NCBI GenBank assembly: GCA_043806395.1
Contig: JAZDHC010000309.1
Coordinates: forward strand, 1-13,443
DNA: 13,443 nucleotides
DNA from: CG2-30-40-21 sp043806395
GTDB taxonomy: Bacteria > UBA9089 > CG2-30-40-21
Reading direction: 5' to 3'
Below, piece after piece: positions 5,426-13,443 of the stretch (positions are counted from its first letter, which is position 1; each line of letters begins with the position of its first letter). The notes beneath the pieces are model-generated. The model had not been told where the DNA came from, did not search any database, and saw nothing but the letters and a program-made list of their open reading frames with translations. The position numbers were made by a program, and so were the translations under genes.

Positions 5426-5968
5426 ATGAGACATTTAATTATCGGATTAACAGTAGGATTGGTTATGGTTATGGCTAATATGGCTTATGGTGCAACGGAA
5501 GGATCAAGCACAGCAACTGTTGATGCAACCATTACTCCTCAACTGGTAATGTCCTTATCGGCTGGAACTTACTCGATGGGTGCTTTGCCAATTGGTGGGG
5601 CTAACGAGCAAAACAATGCTTTAGGTGTGGTAGTTAGTTCAAATGTTGATTACAATATCAAGGTTAAATCTGACTATGCCTATCCAAAAGAGTATGTTAC
5701 CGCAGCAGTAGCCTATGCCACAGATACTACCAGAACAGTGCAGTATCCACTTAAGTGTAAGGAAACAGCTCAAGGTACACTGGTAGCTATTAGTACGACC
5801 GAGGGTACTATCCAGGGATGTTCAGACTTAGAGCATACCGGAAATGCAGGGGTTACAACCAATATCGATTATGGACAGGAGATTGGCTACTTGGATGAAG
5901 CACTCCCTGATGGTAGAACATATCACTTGGTGCTTACATTCTCTGTGTACCAGAATGCATTAGAATGA
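5426..5968 (+). CDS. Small secreted beta-rich subunit (pilin/WxL-like candidate)
   Basis: 180-residue exported protein. The N-terminus is a Sec signal peptide (positive MRH, hydrophobic LIIGLTVGLVMVMA, likely cleavage after AYG or AYGA near residue 22-23). The mature part of about 157 residues is rich in Thr, Val and Ala with alternating-hydrophobic strands (ATVDATITPQLVMSLS; ALGVVVSSNVDYNIKVKS; YHLVLTFSVYQ at the C-terminus), consistent with one beta-sandwich. Cys111 and Cys132 could form a disulfide. The style recalls spore-coat-U/DUF4402-type or WxL-type surface proteins, but I cannot assign a family. It is the first exported product of the operon, has the best ribosome-binding site and is followed by a strong terminator-like hairpin, all as expected for a major subunit. 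A similar domain starts the large barrel protein at 9109. Confidence 0.85.
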   Translation: MRHLIIGLTVGLVMVMANMAYGATEGSSTATVDATITPQLVMSLSAGTYSMGALPIGGANEQNNALGVVVSSNVDYNIKVKSDYAYPKEYVTAAVAYATDTTRTVQYPLKCKETAQGTLVAISTTEGTIQGCSDLEHTGNAGVTTNIDYGQEIGYLDEALPDGRTYHLVLTFSVYQNALE

Positions 5969-5980
5969 AAAGGAGGTAAA

Positions 5981-6004
5981 GTGCGTAGCTTTGTTAGCTC
6001 TTGA
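5981..6004 (+). CDS. Possible 7-codon leader ORF entering the terminator stem
   Basis: Directly after the subunit stop, a strong Shine-Dalgarno aggaggt (5971-5977) is followed by GTG and seven codons (reading VRSFVSS with a GTG start) ending in TGA at 6002-6004. This stop is within the first bases of the terminator stem. A ribosome paused there would cover the left arm. Spacing between the Shine-Dalgarno and GTG is short (3 nt after aggaggt), and a chance arrangement is possible. Confidence 0.25.
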   Translation: MRSFVSS

Positions 6005-6047
6005 TGGGCGTATGGGTCCGGTAATGACCTATACGCCCATCAATTTT
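6001..6047 (+). terminator. Strong intrinsic terminator or attenuator inside the operon
   Basis: ttgatgggcgtat (6001-6013) pairs perfectly with atacgcccatcaa (6031-6043). Extension through a G-T wobble (6014/6030) and ggtc/gacc (6015-6018/6026-6029) gives an 18-bp stem and a 7-nt loop, followed by TTTT (6044-6047). It lies between the subunit gene and the first chaperone-like gene. With only four T residues termination is probably partial, which would give more subunit than downstream mRNA. It would also protect the subunit mRNA 3' end. Confidence 0.8.
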
Positions 6048-6086
6048 AAGCCCGTAGGGCTGTGCTGTTAATAGGGGGTGAAGATG

Positions 6087-7532
6087 ATGAGGATTAAATA
6101 TTTGTTATGCGGAATAATATTAATACTATCATGGATGGGGCAGAATCAGGCAGGTGCTGGTATCTCTGTGGCACCAGCCAGCATTAAGATGGCTATAAGT
6201 GAAGATAACCACATTATCCCCATAACTATCAAGAACCCTGGACATGAGGCATTGGAGTATCGGATATATGCCAATAGTCTGGGGCAGGGATTAGATGGTG
6301 ATGCCATTTCCTTGAATAATGCTGATATGCCATATTCGTTGGTCAGGTTGATTAAATTTAACCCCAATAGATTTACCTTAGAGGCTAATGGCTCACAAAC
6401 AGTAGAGGCAGCCGTTCAGATACCTGATGTCTCTGGTGGTGGACTCTATGGGATGATATATATTGAGGCAAAACCTGTATCCTCTGATGGGCCATCTACA
6501 GGGGATATTGCCTATGTCTCCAGGGTAGGGGTTGTAACCCTGTTGACGCTTCCCGGGGAGGCAGTAAGGGATGCTTTCATTGCTGCGGTCGAGCTTGTCC
6601 AATGCAGGCCAGGGGAAGAGCTACAAATTCTTTCTACCTTTCACAATACAGGCAATATCCACCTGCGACCAGAGGGTGTCGTAATCATTAGAAATCAGGC
6701 TGGAGAAAGGGTAGCTAAGGTGTTGGTAAAGCCCTGTATCATACTCCCCAATTATTCCCGTCCGTTGATTGCCAGATGGAAACCAGAAAACCTACAGATT
6801 GGGACATATACCGCGGAGACTCTTCTGACATTTGATGGAAAGCCATTGGTTTTCAGGCAAGAATTTACGGTGATTAATCTGGGCGAGATTGCCCTGATAA
6901 GGGGTGAAATAGCATCTTTCAGTTATCCAACCACTATCCAGCATACGCCCATCTGCTTTGATCTGCTCTTCTGTAACAAAGGGAATGTTAATCTACCCTT
7001 AAGAGGAGAGATAGAGATTAAGTGCGATAATAATATCATAGAACGAGCATTTATAACACCAGATGAAGTCATAGCTCACAGCAGCAGGGGATTAAAGGCT
7101 ACCATAGACAGGGGACTGCCTATGGGGACATACATGGCTACAGCTATGGTTAAGTATGCAGATAAAATAGCCACCACTACCATCAATCTTACTGTGCTTG
7201 AAAAGGAGATAATCTATGCTGGTGAGATAGTTGAGTGGACAATACCAAAACTCGCAGCTGGCAAGGTATCCATCCCCCTCAATCTATTATTCAAGAATAC
7301 CGGGAATGTTACCCTTAAGGTAGAGGGGATGATTGAGCTGGAGAACGGCCAGGGGATAACGGTTGGTCAGGTAATTATAGAGTCAAGAACCATGGAACCA
7401 GATAAAACAGAAAGACTGAGAACAATCTGGCAGGGGGAACTGCCACCTGGGTTATACCATGGAGTGGCTTCGTTGATCCTTGGGGATGGGGGGATGGTGA
7501 CAAAAAAGGTTTCGTTTTTGGTGGTCAGGTAG
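6087..7532 (+). CDS. Secreted chaperone-like protein with three Ig-like repeats (paralog 1)
   Basis: 481-residue exported protein with a signal peptide (MRIKYLLCGIILILSW, cleavage near QAGA, residues 22-23). Residues about 25-165 form a PapD/DUF916-like beta domain: ISVAPASIKMAI, an IKNPG segment, FTLEANGSQTVEAAVQIP and GGLYGMIYIEAKP. Three tandem repeats of about 110 residues follow, each opening with an F-x-N-x-GN motif at about 185 (FHNTGN), 295 (FCNKGN) and 402 (FKNTGN) and closing with a GxY-type strand. A chaperone role is suggested by the N-terminal fold pattern and by its position between a small subunit and an outer-membrane protein; it could instead be a structural fibre component. 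AGGGGGTGA (6073-6081) favours ATG 6087; ATG 6084 and GTG 6078 are in frame. The next gene, 20 bp on, is a paralog. Confidence 0.85.
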   Translation: MRIKYLLCGIILILSWMGQNQAGAGISVAPASIKMAISEDNHIIPITIKNPGHEALEYRIYANSLGQGLDGDAISLNNADMPYSLVRLIKFNPNRFTLEANGSQTVEAAVQIPDVSGGGLYGMIYIEAKPVSSDGPSTGDIAYVSRVGVVTLLTLPGEAVRDAFIAAVELVQCRPGEELQILSTFHNTGNIHLRPEGVVIIRNQAGERVAKVLVKPCIILPNYSRPLIARWKPENLQIGTYTAETLLTFDGKPLVFRQEFTVINLGEIALIRGEIASFSYPTTIQHTPICFDLLFCNKGNVNLPLRGEIEIKCDNNIIERAFITPDEVIAHSSRGLKATIDRGLPMGTYMATAMVKYADKIATTTINLTVLEKEIIYAGEIVEWTIPKLAAGKVSIPLNLLFKNTGNVTLKVEGMIELENGQGITVGQVIIESRTMEPDKTERLRTIWQGELPPGLYHGVASLILGDGGMVTKKVSFLVVR

Positions 7533-7552
7533 TTTACAGGGGGTGAGAGACA

Positions 7553-9055
7553 ATGATTAACCATGGGGTTGTATTCAGGGTCATTTTAATAGCTCTGGCA
7601 GTTATAACGCCTGCGATGGGTGAATGTGCCAGGGCAAGTAATACTCAGGAGGTCTTTCTTACGGTTGCAGAGAGGTTTTTCCAGCCTACAAGACAGGAAT
7701 TTGCCTCAAGAACCGTTGAACTCAATCCTATCCTGATAGAGGAGTCCATCTCTGGGAATAATCATCATTTTTCTATCACTGCCCGTAACCTTATCCATAC
7801 CCCTCAACAGGTAAGGGTCTATCCGGCTCGATTGTCTCAAGGATTGGATGGGGAGCATCTCATTACAGAAGAGCTATGGACTGAAAAGCTTGAGATTAAT
7901 ATCCGTCCATCTATCCTTATGCTTGAACCATTGGCAGAAAAACGAGTGGCAATAGATATCAAGATACCAGAGGGGATGACTGGTGGACTTTATGCAGCCA
8001 TTGTCTTTGAATCCACTCCCCTGGAGGGTAGTACGACAATAAAGGCAAATGCCATCTTAGTCCTTACCCTGCCCGGAGAATTGATAAGAGAGGGTACGAT
8101 TACAGGGACAAGCCTGCTGCAGGATAAGCCAGGGGAGGATATTACTGTTCAGATAATGTTTACCAATACAGGCAACATTCACATCAGGTTGGATGGGAAT
8201 GTGTCTGTCAGGGATTCTCTGAACTTGGGGGTGGTTAATCTTGAAATTAAACCAGCGGTTGTTATTCCAACCTGCTCATATCAGTTAAATACCAGGTGGA
8301 AGCCAAAAGACTTGAGCGTGGGAAATTATACCGTAGGATTCAACATTAATATCAGGGATGCAAACCCTATCAAGGGCTTAATCCCCTTTAGTGTTATTGC
8401 TCAAAATGAGATTGGTATTATACGACTTGAGATTGTTTCCTTTAACATACCAACCCCAAGACAAGATGAACCAATCAACTTCAGGTTGTTTGTTTTTAAT
8501 GCCGGGAATGTAGTCTTATCCACTACTGGCGAGGTAGCTATCAGGGATGTAAAGGGAAAGGAGATATTCACGATACCCATTGAAAAAGAGGCTGTTCTGC
8601 CAAAAAGCAGCAAGGAATTAAGGGCAACCCTGAGTAAGGGATTACCAATTGGCAGTTATACGGCTGAGGCAATTATCAACTATGGTGATAAGATGAAGAC
8701 GACAAAGACAGATTTTGTGGTGGGTAAAACCTGCCTGCCTAAGGAGGGCATGATTCGTAATTTTACTATCCCCACAGTCACTTCTGGCGAGCCAATTAGT
8801 CCAGAATTGGTAGTTAACAATACTGAGGGGGTGGCTATTTGTATAGAGGGGATGCTTGAGATAAAGGACAGCAAGGGAATGGTTATTGAGGAGGCAGCTA
8901 TTCTAAGGGTAAGACTTGAGCCAGGGATGACACAAAATCTGATGGAAGGGGTTAGATTAATGCTTCTGCCGGGGAGGTATCAGGCAATGGTGACATTAAT
9001 TATTGGGGGTGAAAGGGTGATTAGCAGGCAAGTAGCCTTCTTAGTGGAAAAATAG
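7553..9055 (+). CDS. Secreted chaperone-like protein with three Ig-like repeats (paralog 2)
   Basis: 500-residue exported protein, a diverged tandem copy of its upstream neighbour. Signal peptide: MINHGVVFRVILIALAVITPAMG, cleavage near residue 23-28. About 30 extra residues precede the chaperone-like domain (about 55-180), which shares SQGLDGE, GGLYAAIVFESTP and VLTLPGE with paralog 1. The Ig-like repeats begin at about 203 (FTNTGN), 315 (FNAGN) and 421 (VNNTEG, where the motif has decayed). RWKP and GLPIGSYTAEA are shared landmarks. AGGGGGTGA precedes the ATG, as in paralog 1. Two such proteins side by side suggest two roles, for example two subunits, or one periplasmic chaperone and one tip or anchor component. 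I cannot name a family with confidence; the fold assignment is by pattern only. Confidence 0.85.
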   Translation: MINHGVVFRVILIALAVITPAMGECARASNTQEVFLTVAERFFQPTRQEFASRTVELNPILIEESISGNNHHFSITARNLIHTPQQVRVYPARLSQGLDGEHLITEELWTEKLEINIRPSILMLEPLAEKRVAIDIKIPEGMTGGLYAAIVFESTPLEGSTTIKANAILVLTLPGELIREGTITGTSLLQDKPGEDITVQIMFTNTGNIHIRLDGNVSVRDSLNLGVVNLEIKPAVVIPTCSYQLNTRWKPKDLSVGNYTVGFNINIRDANPIKGLIPFSVIAQNEIGIIRLEIVSFNIPTPRQDEPINFRLFVFNAGNVVLSTTGEVAIRDVKGKEIFTIPIEKEAVLPKSSKELRATLSKGLPIGSYTAEAIINYGDKMKTTKTDFVVGKTCLPKEGMIRNFTIPTVTSGEPISPELVVNNTEGVAICIEGMLEIKDSKGMVIEEAAILRVRLEPGMTQNLMEGVRLMLLPGRYQAMVTLIIGGERVISRQVAFLVEK

Positions 9056-9069
9056 GATTTCAATCGTTC

Positions 9070-9103
9070 AAACCACCCTTGCCCCTCTTAGATAAGGATG
9101 TGA
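9070..9103 (+). promoter_or_regulatory. Weakened Shine-Dalgarno for the barrel gene, within a decayed repeat
   Basis: aaggatgtga (9094-9103) is one base from the perfect aaggaggtga used by the subunit gene, again 5 nt before an ATG (9109), followed by the same ttaa. The preceding accacccttgcccctcttagataagg looks like a decayed member of a dispersed accacccctaacccctcctta-type palindrome, going by my recollection of such repeats. Confidence 0.45.
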
Positions 9104-9108
9104 TTAAG

Positions 9109-12100
9109 ATGAGAAGGGATGGCAAGGTATCTTTAGCAAATTTCATAATCGTTTTAGCCCTTGTGTTACTAAATGCAGGACAAGGATATAGTTATATCCT
9201 GACCATCACCTCTTCTGGTAATAATGTAAACTTTCAACAGATTAGCCCGAGTGAAGGACAGAGCATAATCCCTTATGCCACCCAGATAGTAGTTGTCTCA
9301 AGCAGCGGGAATTATAGTCTGTCGGCTAAGGCTGAGGATAATCTGATAAAAACAACAGATGCAACCAAAACCATTCCTATAGCTCAATTGCAGTGGGCAG
9401 AGCATACCCCTTCTGCCCCCACATGGACATCATTTGGCACTATCAGTCAGACAATAGCCTCAGGGGGCACCACAACCTCAACAGGTATCATCAGAGATTA
9501 TGATTATAAACTGCTAATTAACTGGACAGATTATCCCGGGGATTATCATGGAACAATTACCTACAGCGTTACTTCAGGTTTTCTGGAGAATTCATTCTCA
9601 ACGCCAAACCCATTCTCGCCAAATGGTGATGGAACAAATGATATTACCACTATCTCCTATTACCTTGATGATCCGGGTACAATTACGGTTACCATCCGTG
9701 ATATTGATGAGGTGGTCATAAAAACCTTGTTGGATAATGCTACTCAAACCTCTGGGGCACAATCAGTTGTCTGGGATGGAAGCAATGGCTCTGGAACAAC
9801 TATGGCAGATAATGATTATAAATACTTGATTTCTGACAATTCTACTACCATTGGCTCTGGGATAATCACCTTAGCCAGAGGGACATCAACCGGCACAGCT
9901 ACTGTTTGCGGGAAGGTAAGGGATGCCGGGAATAATAACCCCATATCTGATGCCACTATCTTTGTCTATGAATCCAGTGGCAATTTTGTGGGTTCAACTA
10001 CCTCAAATTACATTGGTGATTACAGCCTTGGCAATCTATCAGCTGGCTACTATTATCTTGTGACAACCGCAGGCTATTATTATCCAAAGACCTCCACCAC
10101 CTTTTACTTAACCTCAGGGCAAACATTGACCAAGGACATACTGCTTGATCATAATACCTCTCTATTGGTTATCAAGCAGACAAATGTTAAGAGTGTCCAG
10201 ACAGGTGATATAATCACCTATACCATCAGGGTTAAAAACATTGGGCATGGGGGGATAAATCAGATTAAGATTGTGGATAAATGCCCTTACAATTTCAAGT
10301 ATATCCGTAACACAAGCAAGCTGAATTCCAACAGGTTGGATGAGCCTATTGGCAACAATCCCTACACCTGGGAGATAGGTAGCCTGACTATCAATGGAGA
10401 AAGGATATTAAGTTATCATGTCTTAGTTGGGATTGATGCTAAGCTCGGTGACCAGAGGAATGTAGCTGAGGTGTCAGGCATTACTGAAAAGGAGGAACGA
10501 CTGACAACCACAGTATTTGCTATTGTCAGGGTCAGAGAAGGGACATTTAGAAATCATGGGATTATCCTTGGCAAGGTATATGAGGATATTAATGGTGATA
10601 GAATACAGCAAAAGGGCGAGGCCGGTGTGGGCAAGGTGAATATTATCATGGAAGATGGGATGAGTGTTACTACTGATGATGAGGGCAGGTACTCCATTCC
10701 AGGGGTTAAACCAGGTGAACACCTGTTCATGATTGACCCTACTACCCTGGCAGGAAGATATGGCAGTTTGATACCACAATCTGTTTATCTACCAACAGGG
10801 GGACTGGCAAAATTGGATTTTTGCCTTTTGCCTGTTTCCTTTTCCCTGCCCCTGCCACCTGTTTTTATTGGATTAGCAAGTGTTGGGATTGGGCAGGATG
10901 TTGATCAAGGGCAGAATCAATTGTCCTTTTATCTGAACACATCGATATATAAAAAATATCAACTCACCACCTCATTTGATACGAGAAGAACCATTGAGAA
11001 TAAACTTACTGCCCCTTTACCCGAGGATTATTATCCCATTTATGGGGACAAGAGCACACTGATTAATAAAACCCCATCCTCTGAGCCCCTCTTTCTGAGA
11101 TTGCAATCTAAGGATATGGACATTCTTTATGGGGATTATGCCCTTGGATTTGGAGGAAATAGATTGTCAGCATATCAGAGGACACTTACAGGGGCAAGGA
11201 TAGAAATGGGTACGGCCAGTCATAAGATTATCGCATTTGGTGCCTGTACAAAGCAGGTTAAGGCAAGAGATTCCCTGTCAGGCAGGGGTATAAGTGGTCC
11301 ATATTATCTTACTAATTATCCCATTGTTGATGGTAGTGAGAAAATCAGGATTGAAATGCGGGACCAAAGAAATTCACAGGTTTTTACCGCTGTAGAAAAG
11401 GAAAGGGGTAAGGATTATTCCTTAGATTATGATACTGGCAGGTTGATATTTGATAAGCCTGTCCCCTCATTTGAGGGTGGTATCAGGTACTATATCATTG
11501 TTTTTTACGAATATATTCCCCTTGATGCTGGTTACAAACATAATATTTATGGCTTCCGTGGGGTAATAAATCCCTATCATAGCTTAAAGCTGGGCACAAC
11601 CTATGTCAGAGAAGAACAATCTCCATTCGACTATTGCCTGTATGGGGTGGACGGCTCTTTTAGCCCACAAAAGGAATTTACCATCAAGGCTGAGTATGCT
11701 GAGACAAATGGAGATTTGAAATTATCGAATCCCAAGATTAATAATTCTGCCTATGTTATCGAAACCCTATCCTCGCTTAAGGATGATACATGCAGGGTGA
11801 AGACCTTCTATCATCACACTGGGGATAATTTCTCTAATACGATTGATGCCGGTGCCCCTGCCCATAAGGGCAATCTTGACCAGTATATAGCAGGGTATTA
11901 TGATATTACCACCCCTATCCCTCAGAAGGGTATAACTACTTACGGCAGCAGGATAGACTATCAAATGGACATGGATAAGTCGCTGTTCGTTCAGATGAAA
12001 ACCTCTGATAATTCAAGGGATAGGGCAGAAACCAATATCCTGGGGTTTGGATATAATCAAATCATCCATAATTCCACGCTCTTTGCTAATCTGCAGGAGG

Positions 12101-13290
12101 AAAAGGAGACAATCAATCGAGTTAAGCAAAGCGTACGGCAGATATTTACCATAGGTGATAAGACTGTAATCGGCAGGCATGATCTGGGATTAAAATATAG
12201 CCGCACAGATATTGATAACCAGGCTATTACCCATAGCCTTGGACTCAATCTATTATCAAGATACGATAGAATATCCCCATCTATCCAGTACGAACTAACC
12301 GATAATCTAACACAGGGCAGGCATACCCTTAAGGAATACAGAATGATTGTCGGGGCAGGGATCAAACCTGTCAACTCGATACAGATAAACACATCCTACA
12401 CCCTTGGCATTAAATCCAACTGCCTTGAAGGGACAAAAACCAGAGCTACGACCCTTGACCTTGGCGTAGGATATTCTCCATATCCATGGATAACCCTTTC
12501 AACTGCAAATAAAACAGAGAAGGAAACAGATGCAACCTCTTTTACTACTGAATCCTTTGGAATAGACCTTACCCCAACAGATAAGACCAAGTTGTCGGCT
12601 AAGAATGAAATCAGGGAGGGCCAGGATAGGGGGAAGGATAAAAAGACCATTTCAAGGGGTGCTGAACTCAAACAGAGGATGAATAACAACATGGATACAT
12701 CTCTGAAATATTCCTCTGTTATGGATGAGAAAAAGGATAACCTGTCGTTATTTGTGGTAGACCTGACGCAAAGATCCCCCTATGGATTAACAACCTATGG
12801 TAAATATACTTATGAAAGAAACGGTACAGGAACCTGTTCTCCAGATTCAAGTCTATTGCTTGCCTCAGCCTATCGTTCCCCCTTGAGCAATAGATTTAAC
12901 CTCTTGATCAAGTGTGAGATTGCTGATAAAAAGGCTCTGACTTCCATAGAGACCATCTATACCCCAACCAATAGATGGAGCTTGTTTACCGGATATGCCA
13001 TGAGAAAGGTAAGGGTAGAGGATATTACCTCTTGTATTGAGATGATAAATGGTAGACTGACCCATAATATAACCAAAAGGCTTGAGATAACCACTGGCTA
13101 TAGAATCTTGTATCAACACCTGACCAATGACTACAGGATAAACCCTATTGTGGAGTTGGGCTTTGGATTTAATAACCGTGTCAAGGCTATCCTGGGGTAT
13201 AATCTTGTGGAATATTGGGATGAAGAGATAGAGGCTAATTACTCTACCAGAGGGTATTATTTGAGGATAAATAGTGGGTTGTATCCATAA
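9109..13290 (+). CDS. Giant multidomain outer-membrane beta-barrel protein (usher-like candidate)
   Basis: 1,393 residues from ATG 9109; in-frame TTG 9079 has no ribosome-binding site. Signal peptide: about residues 1-29 (FIIVLALVLLNAGQGYSY). Domains in order: a beta domain about 30-160 resembling the operon's small subunit (VVVSSSGNYSLSAKAED; YHGTITYSV); a FlgD-Ig-like domain from about 165 (TPNPFSPNGDGTND); a carboxypeptidase-regulatory-like domain from about 263 (ATVCGKVRDAGNNNPISDA); a DUF11-like domain about 350-455; an SdrD-B-like domain about 484-580 with DINGDRIQQKGEAGV; then about 790 residues of alternating amphipathic strands to an aromatic-rich C-terminus (YYLRINSGLYP), the beta-barrel. 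The barrel start carries YPIYGDKS and SGPYYL...VDGSEKIRIEMRDQRN...DYSLDYDTGRLIF, motifs I associate with large outer-membrane proteins of uncharacterised role. It likely anchors or secretes the upstream products, but usher function is inferred from context only. Confidence 0.85.
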   Translation: MRRDGKVSLANFIIVLALVLLNAGQGYSYILTITSSGNNVNFQQISPSEGQSIIPYATQIVVVSSSGNYSLSAKAEDNLIKTTDATKTIPIAQLQWAEHTPSAPTWTSFGTISQTIASGGTTTSTGIIRDYDYKLLINWTDYPGDYHGTITYSVTSGFLENSFSTPNPFSPNGDGTNDITTISYYLDDPGTITVTIRDIDEVVIKTLLDNATQTSGAQSVVWDGSNGSGTTMADNDYKYLISDNSTTIGSGIITLARGTSTGTATVCGKVRDAGNNNPISDATIFVYESSGNFVGSTTSNYIGDYSLGNLSAGYYYLVTTAGYYYPKTSTTFYLTSGQTLTKDILLDHNTSLLVIKQTNVKSVQTGDIITYTIRVKNIGHGGINQIKIVDKCPYNFKYIRNTSKLNSNRLDEPIGNNPYTWEIGSLTINGERILSYHVLVGIDAKLGDQRNVAEVSGITEKEERLTTTVFAIVRVREGTFRNHGIILGKVYEDINGDRIQQKGEAGVGKVNIIMEDGMSVTTDDEGRYSIPGVKPGEHLFMIDPTTLAGRYGSLIPQSVYLPTGGLAKLDFCLLPVSFSLPLPPVFIGLASVGIGQDVDQGQNQLSFYLNTSIYKKYQLTTSFDTRRTIENKLTAPLPEDYYPIYGDKSTLINKTPSSEPLFLRLQSKDMDILYGDYALGFGGNRLSAYQRTLTGARIEMGTASHKIIAFGACTKQVKARDSLSGRGISGPYYLTNYPIVDGSEKIRIEMRDQRNSQVFTAVEKERGKDYSLDYDTGRLIFDKPVPSFEGGIRYYIIVFYEYIPLDAGYKHNIYGFRGVINPYHSLKLGTTYVREEQSPFDYCLYGVDGSFSPQKEFTIKAEYAETNGDLKLSNPKINNSAYVIETLSSLKDDTCRVKTFYHHTGDNFSNTIDAGAPAHKGNLDQYIAGYYDITTPIPQKGITTYGSRIDYQMDMDKSLFVQMKTSDNSRDRAETNILGFGYNQIIHNSTLFANLQEEKETINRVKQSVRQIFTIGDKTVIGRHDLGLKYSRTDIDNQAITHSLGLNLLSRYDRISPSIQYELTDNLTQGRHTLKEYRMIVGAGIKPVNSIQINTSYTLGIKSNCLEGTKTRATTLDLGVGYSPYPWITLSTANKTEKETDATSFTTESFGIDLTPTDKTKLSAKNEIREGQDRGKDKKTISRGAELKQRMNNNMDTSLKYSSVMDEKKDNLSLFVVDLTQRSPYGLTTYGKYTYERNGTGTCSPDSSLLLASAYRSPLSNRFNLLIKCEIADKKALTSIETIYTPTNRWSLFTGYAMRKVRVEDITSCIEMINGRLTHNITKRLEITTGYRILYQHLTNDYRINPIVELGFGFNNRVKAILGYNLVEYWDEEIEANYSTRGYYLRINSGLYP

Positions 13291-13333
13291 GGTGCAGTCG
13301 TGATCAGCAATTCTCATTATGACTTTTTTCACC

Positions 13334-13357
13334 GCAGAGACGCAGAGGCACAGAGAA
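13334..13357. repeat. cgcagagacgcagagg-type dispersed repeat
   Basis: Three 8-bp units, gcagagac, gcagaggc, acagagaa, run head to tail after ttttttcacc. This is the widely scattered caccgcagagacgcagagg motif seen in many environmental bacterial genomes; a diverged relative is at 4081-4095. A 9-bp direct repeat, agataatgg (13367-13375 and 13376-13384), follows. No gene or clear terminator was seen from 13291 to the end of the window. Confidence 0.7.
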
Positions 13358-13443
13358 ATATGAGACAGATAATGGAGATAATGGGGGATAGAAAGAAACG
13401 ATTTTCATTGGATTTGCAGTAAAAACACTCACATCTTCATTAT

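Noticed and set aside
6170..6185. TGGCACCAGCC sequence considered as a second sigma-54 promoter
   Set aside because: Lacks the TTGC -12 element at the right spacing and lies inside the first chaperone-like gene.
12865..13332. Open reading frame of 155 codons on the minus strand
   Set aside because: Mostly antisense to the end of the barrel gene and begins next to a dispersed repeat; the protein shows no recognisable pattern.

Overview
This window comes from a double-membrane (Gram-negative-type) bacterium with AT-leaning DNA. It encodes a peptidoglycan-precursor enzyme, several two-component signalling proteins, and an operon of exported proteins ending in a very large predicted outer-membrane beta-barrel. 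Short modular dispersed repeats (cgcagattacgcagat-type, cgcagagacgcagagg-type, taggggcgaacc-type palindromes, tcaactta 8-mers) sit in almost every gap. By recollection only, this pattern recalls uncultured candidate-phylum genomes such as Desantisbacteria or Omnitrophota. The window has no rRNA, tRNA or other marker that would fix the taxonomy.

Layout. Positions 1-153 are non-coding and hold a compact cloverleaf-like palindromic repeat. Positions 154-2545 (minus strand) form a tightly coupled three-gene operon: a histidine-kinase dimerization/phosphoacceptor-only protein, a sigma-54-activating NtrC-type regulator, and glutamate racemase (murI), joined by two ATGA stop/start overlaps. A pair of back-to-back sigma-70-type promoters (2584-2652) separates it from the plus-strand genes. 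These are a membrane histidine kinase with a decayed C-terminal GGDEF-like domain (2756-4045), a receiver-only regulator (4260-4625), and, after 336 bp of non-coding DNA, a second receiver-only regulator (4962-5336). The operon of exported proteins follows: a small secreted subunit (5426-5968), two tandem paralogous chaperone-like proteins built of Ig-like repeats (6087-7532 and 7553-9055), and a roughly 1,390-residue multidomain outer-membrane protein (9109-13290). The last 150 bp are non-coding and carry another dispersed repeat.

How it may work together. A sequence matching the sigma-54 -24/-12 consensus (TGGCAT-N5-TTGCT, 4909-4924) lies just before the second receiver gene. A 19-bp direct repeat (17/19 identical) occurs about 120 and 200 bp upstream of the expected start, where NtrC-type activators usually bind. 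The divergent operon encodes an NtrC-type activator with an intact GAFTGA loop. The simplest model is that this signalling cassette switches on the downstream export operon. Inside the operon, an 18-bp-stem hairpin with a T-run follows the small subunit gene, as expected if the subunit is made in excess over its assembly machinery.

Most interesting. The export operon has the parts list of a chaperone/usher pilus (small subunit, periplasmic Ig-fold chaperones, large outer-membrane protein). None of the proteins looks like a classical FimA, PapD or FimD family member, and the barrel protein begins with a domain resembling the small subunit itself. I read it as a candidate unrecognised surface-fibre or surface-layer assembly system under sigma-54 control. 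The function is inference; the architecture and regulatory motifs are visible in the sequence.
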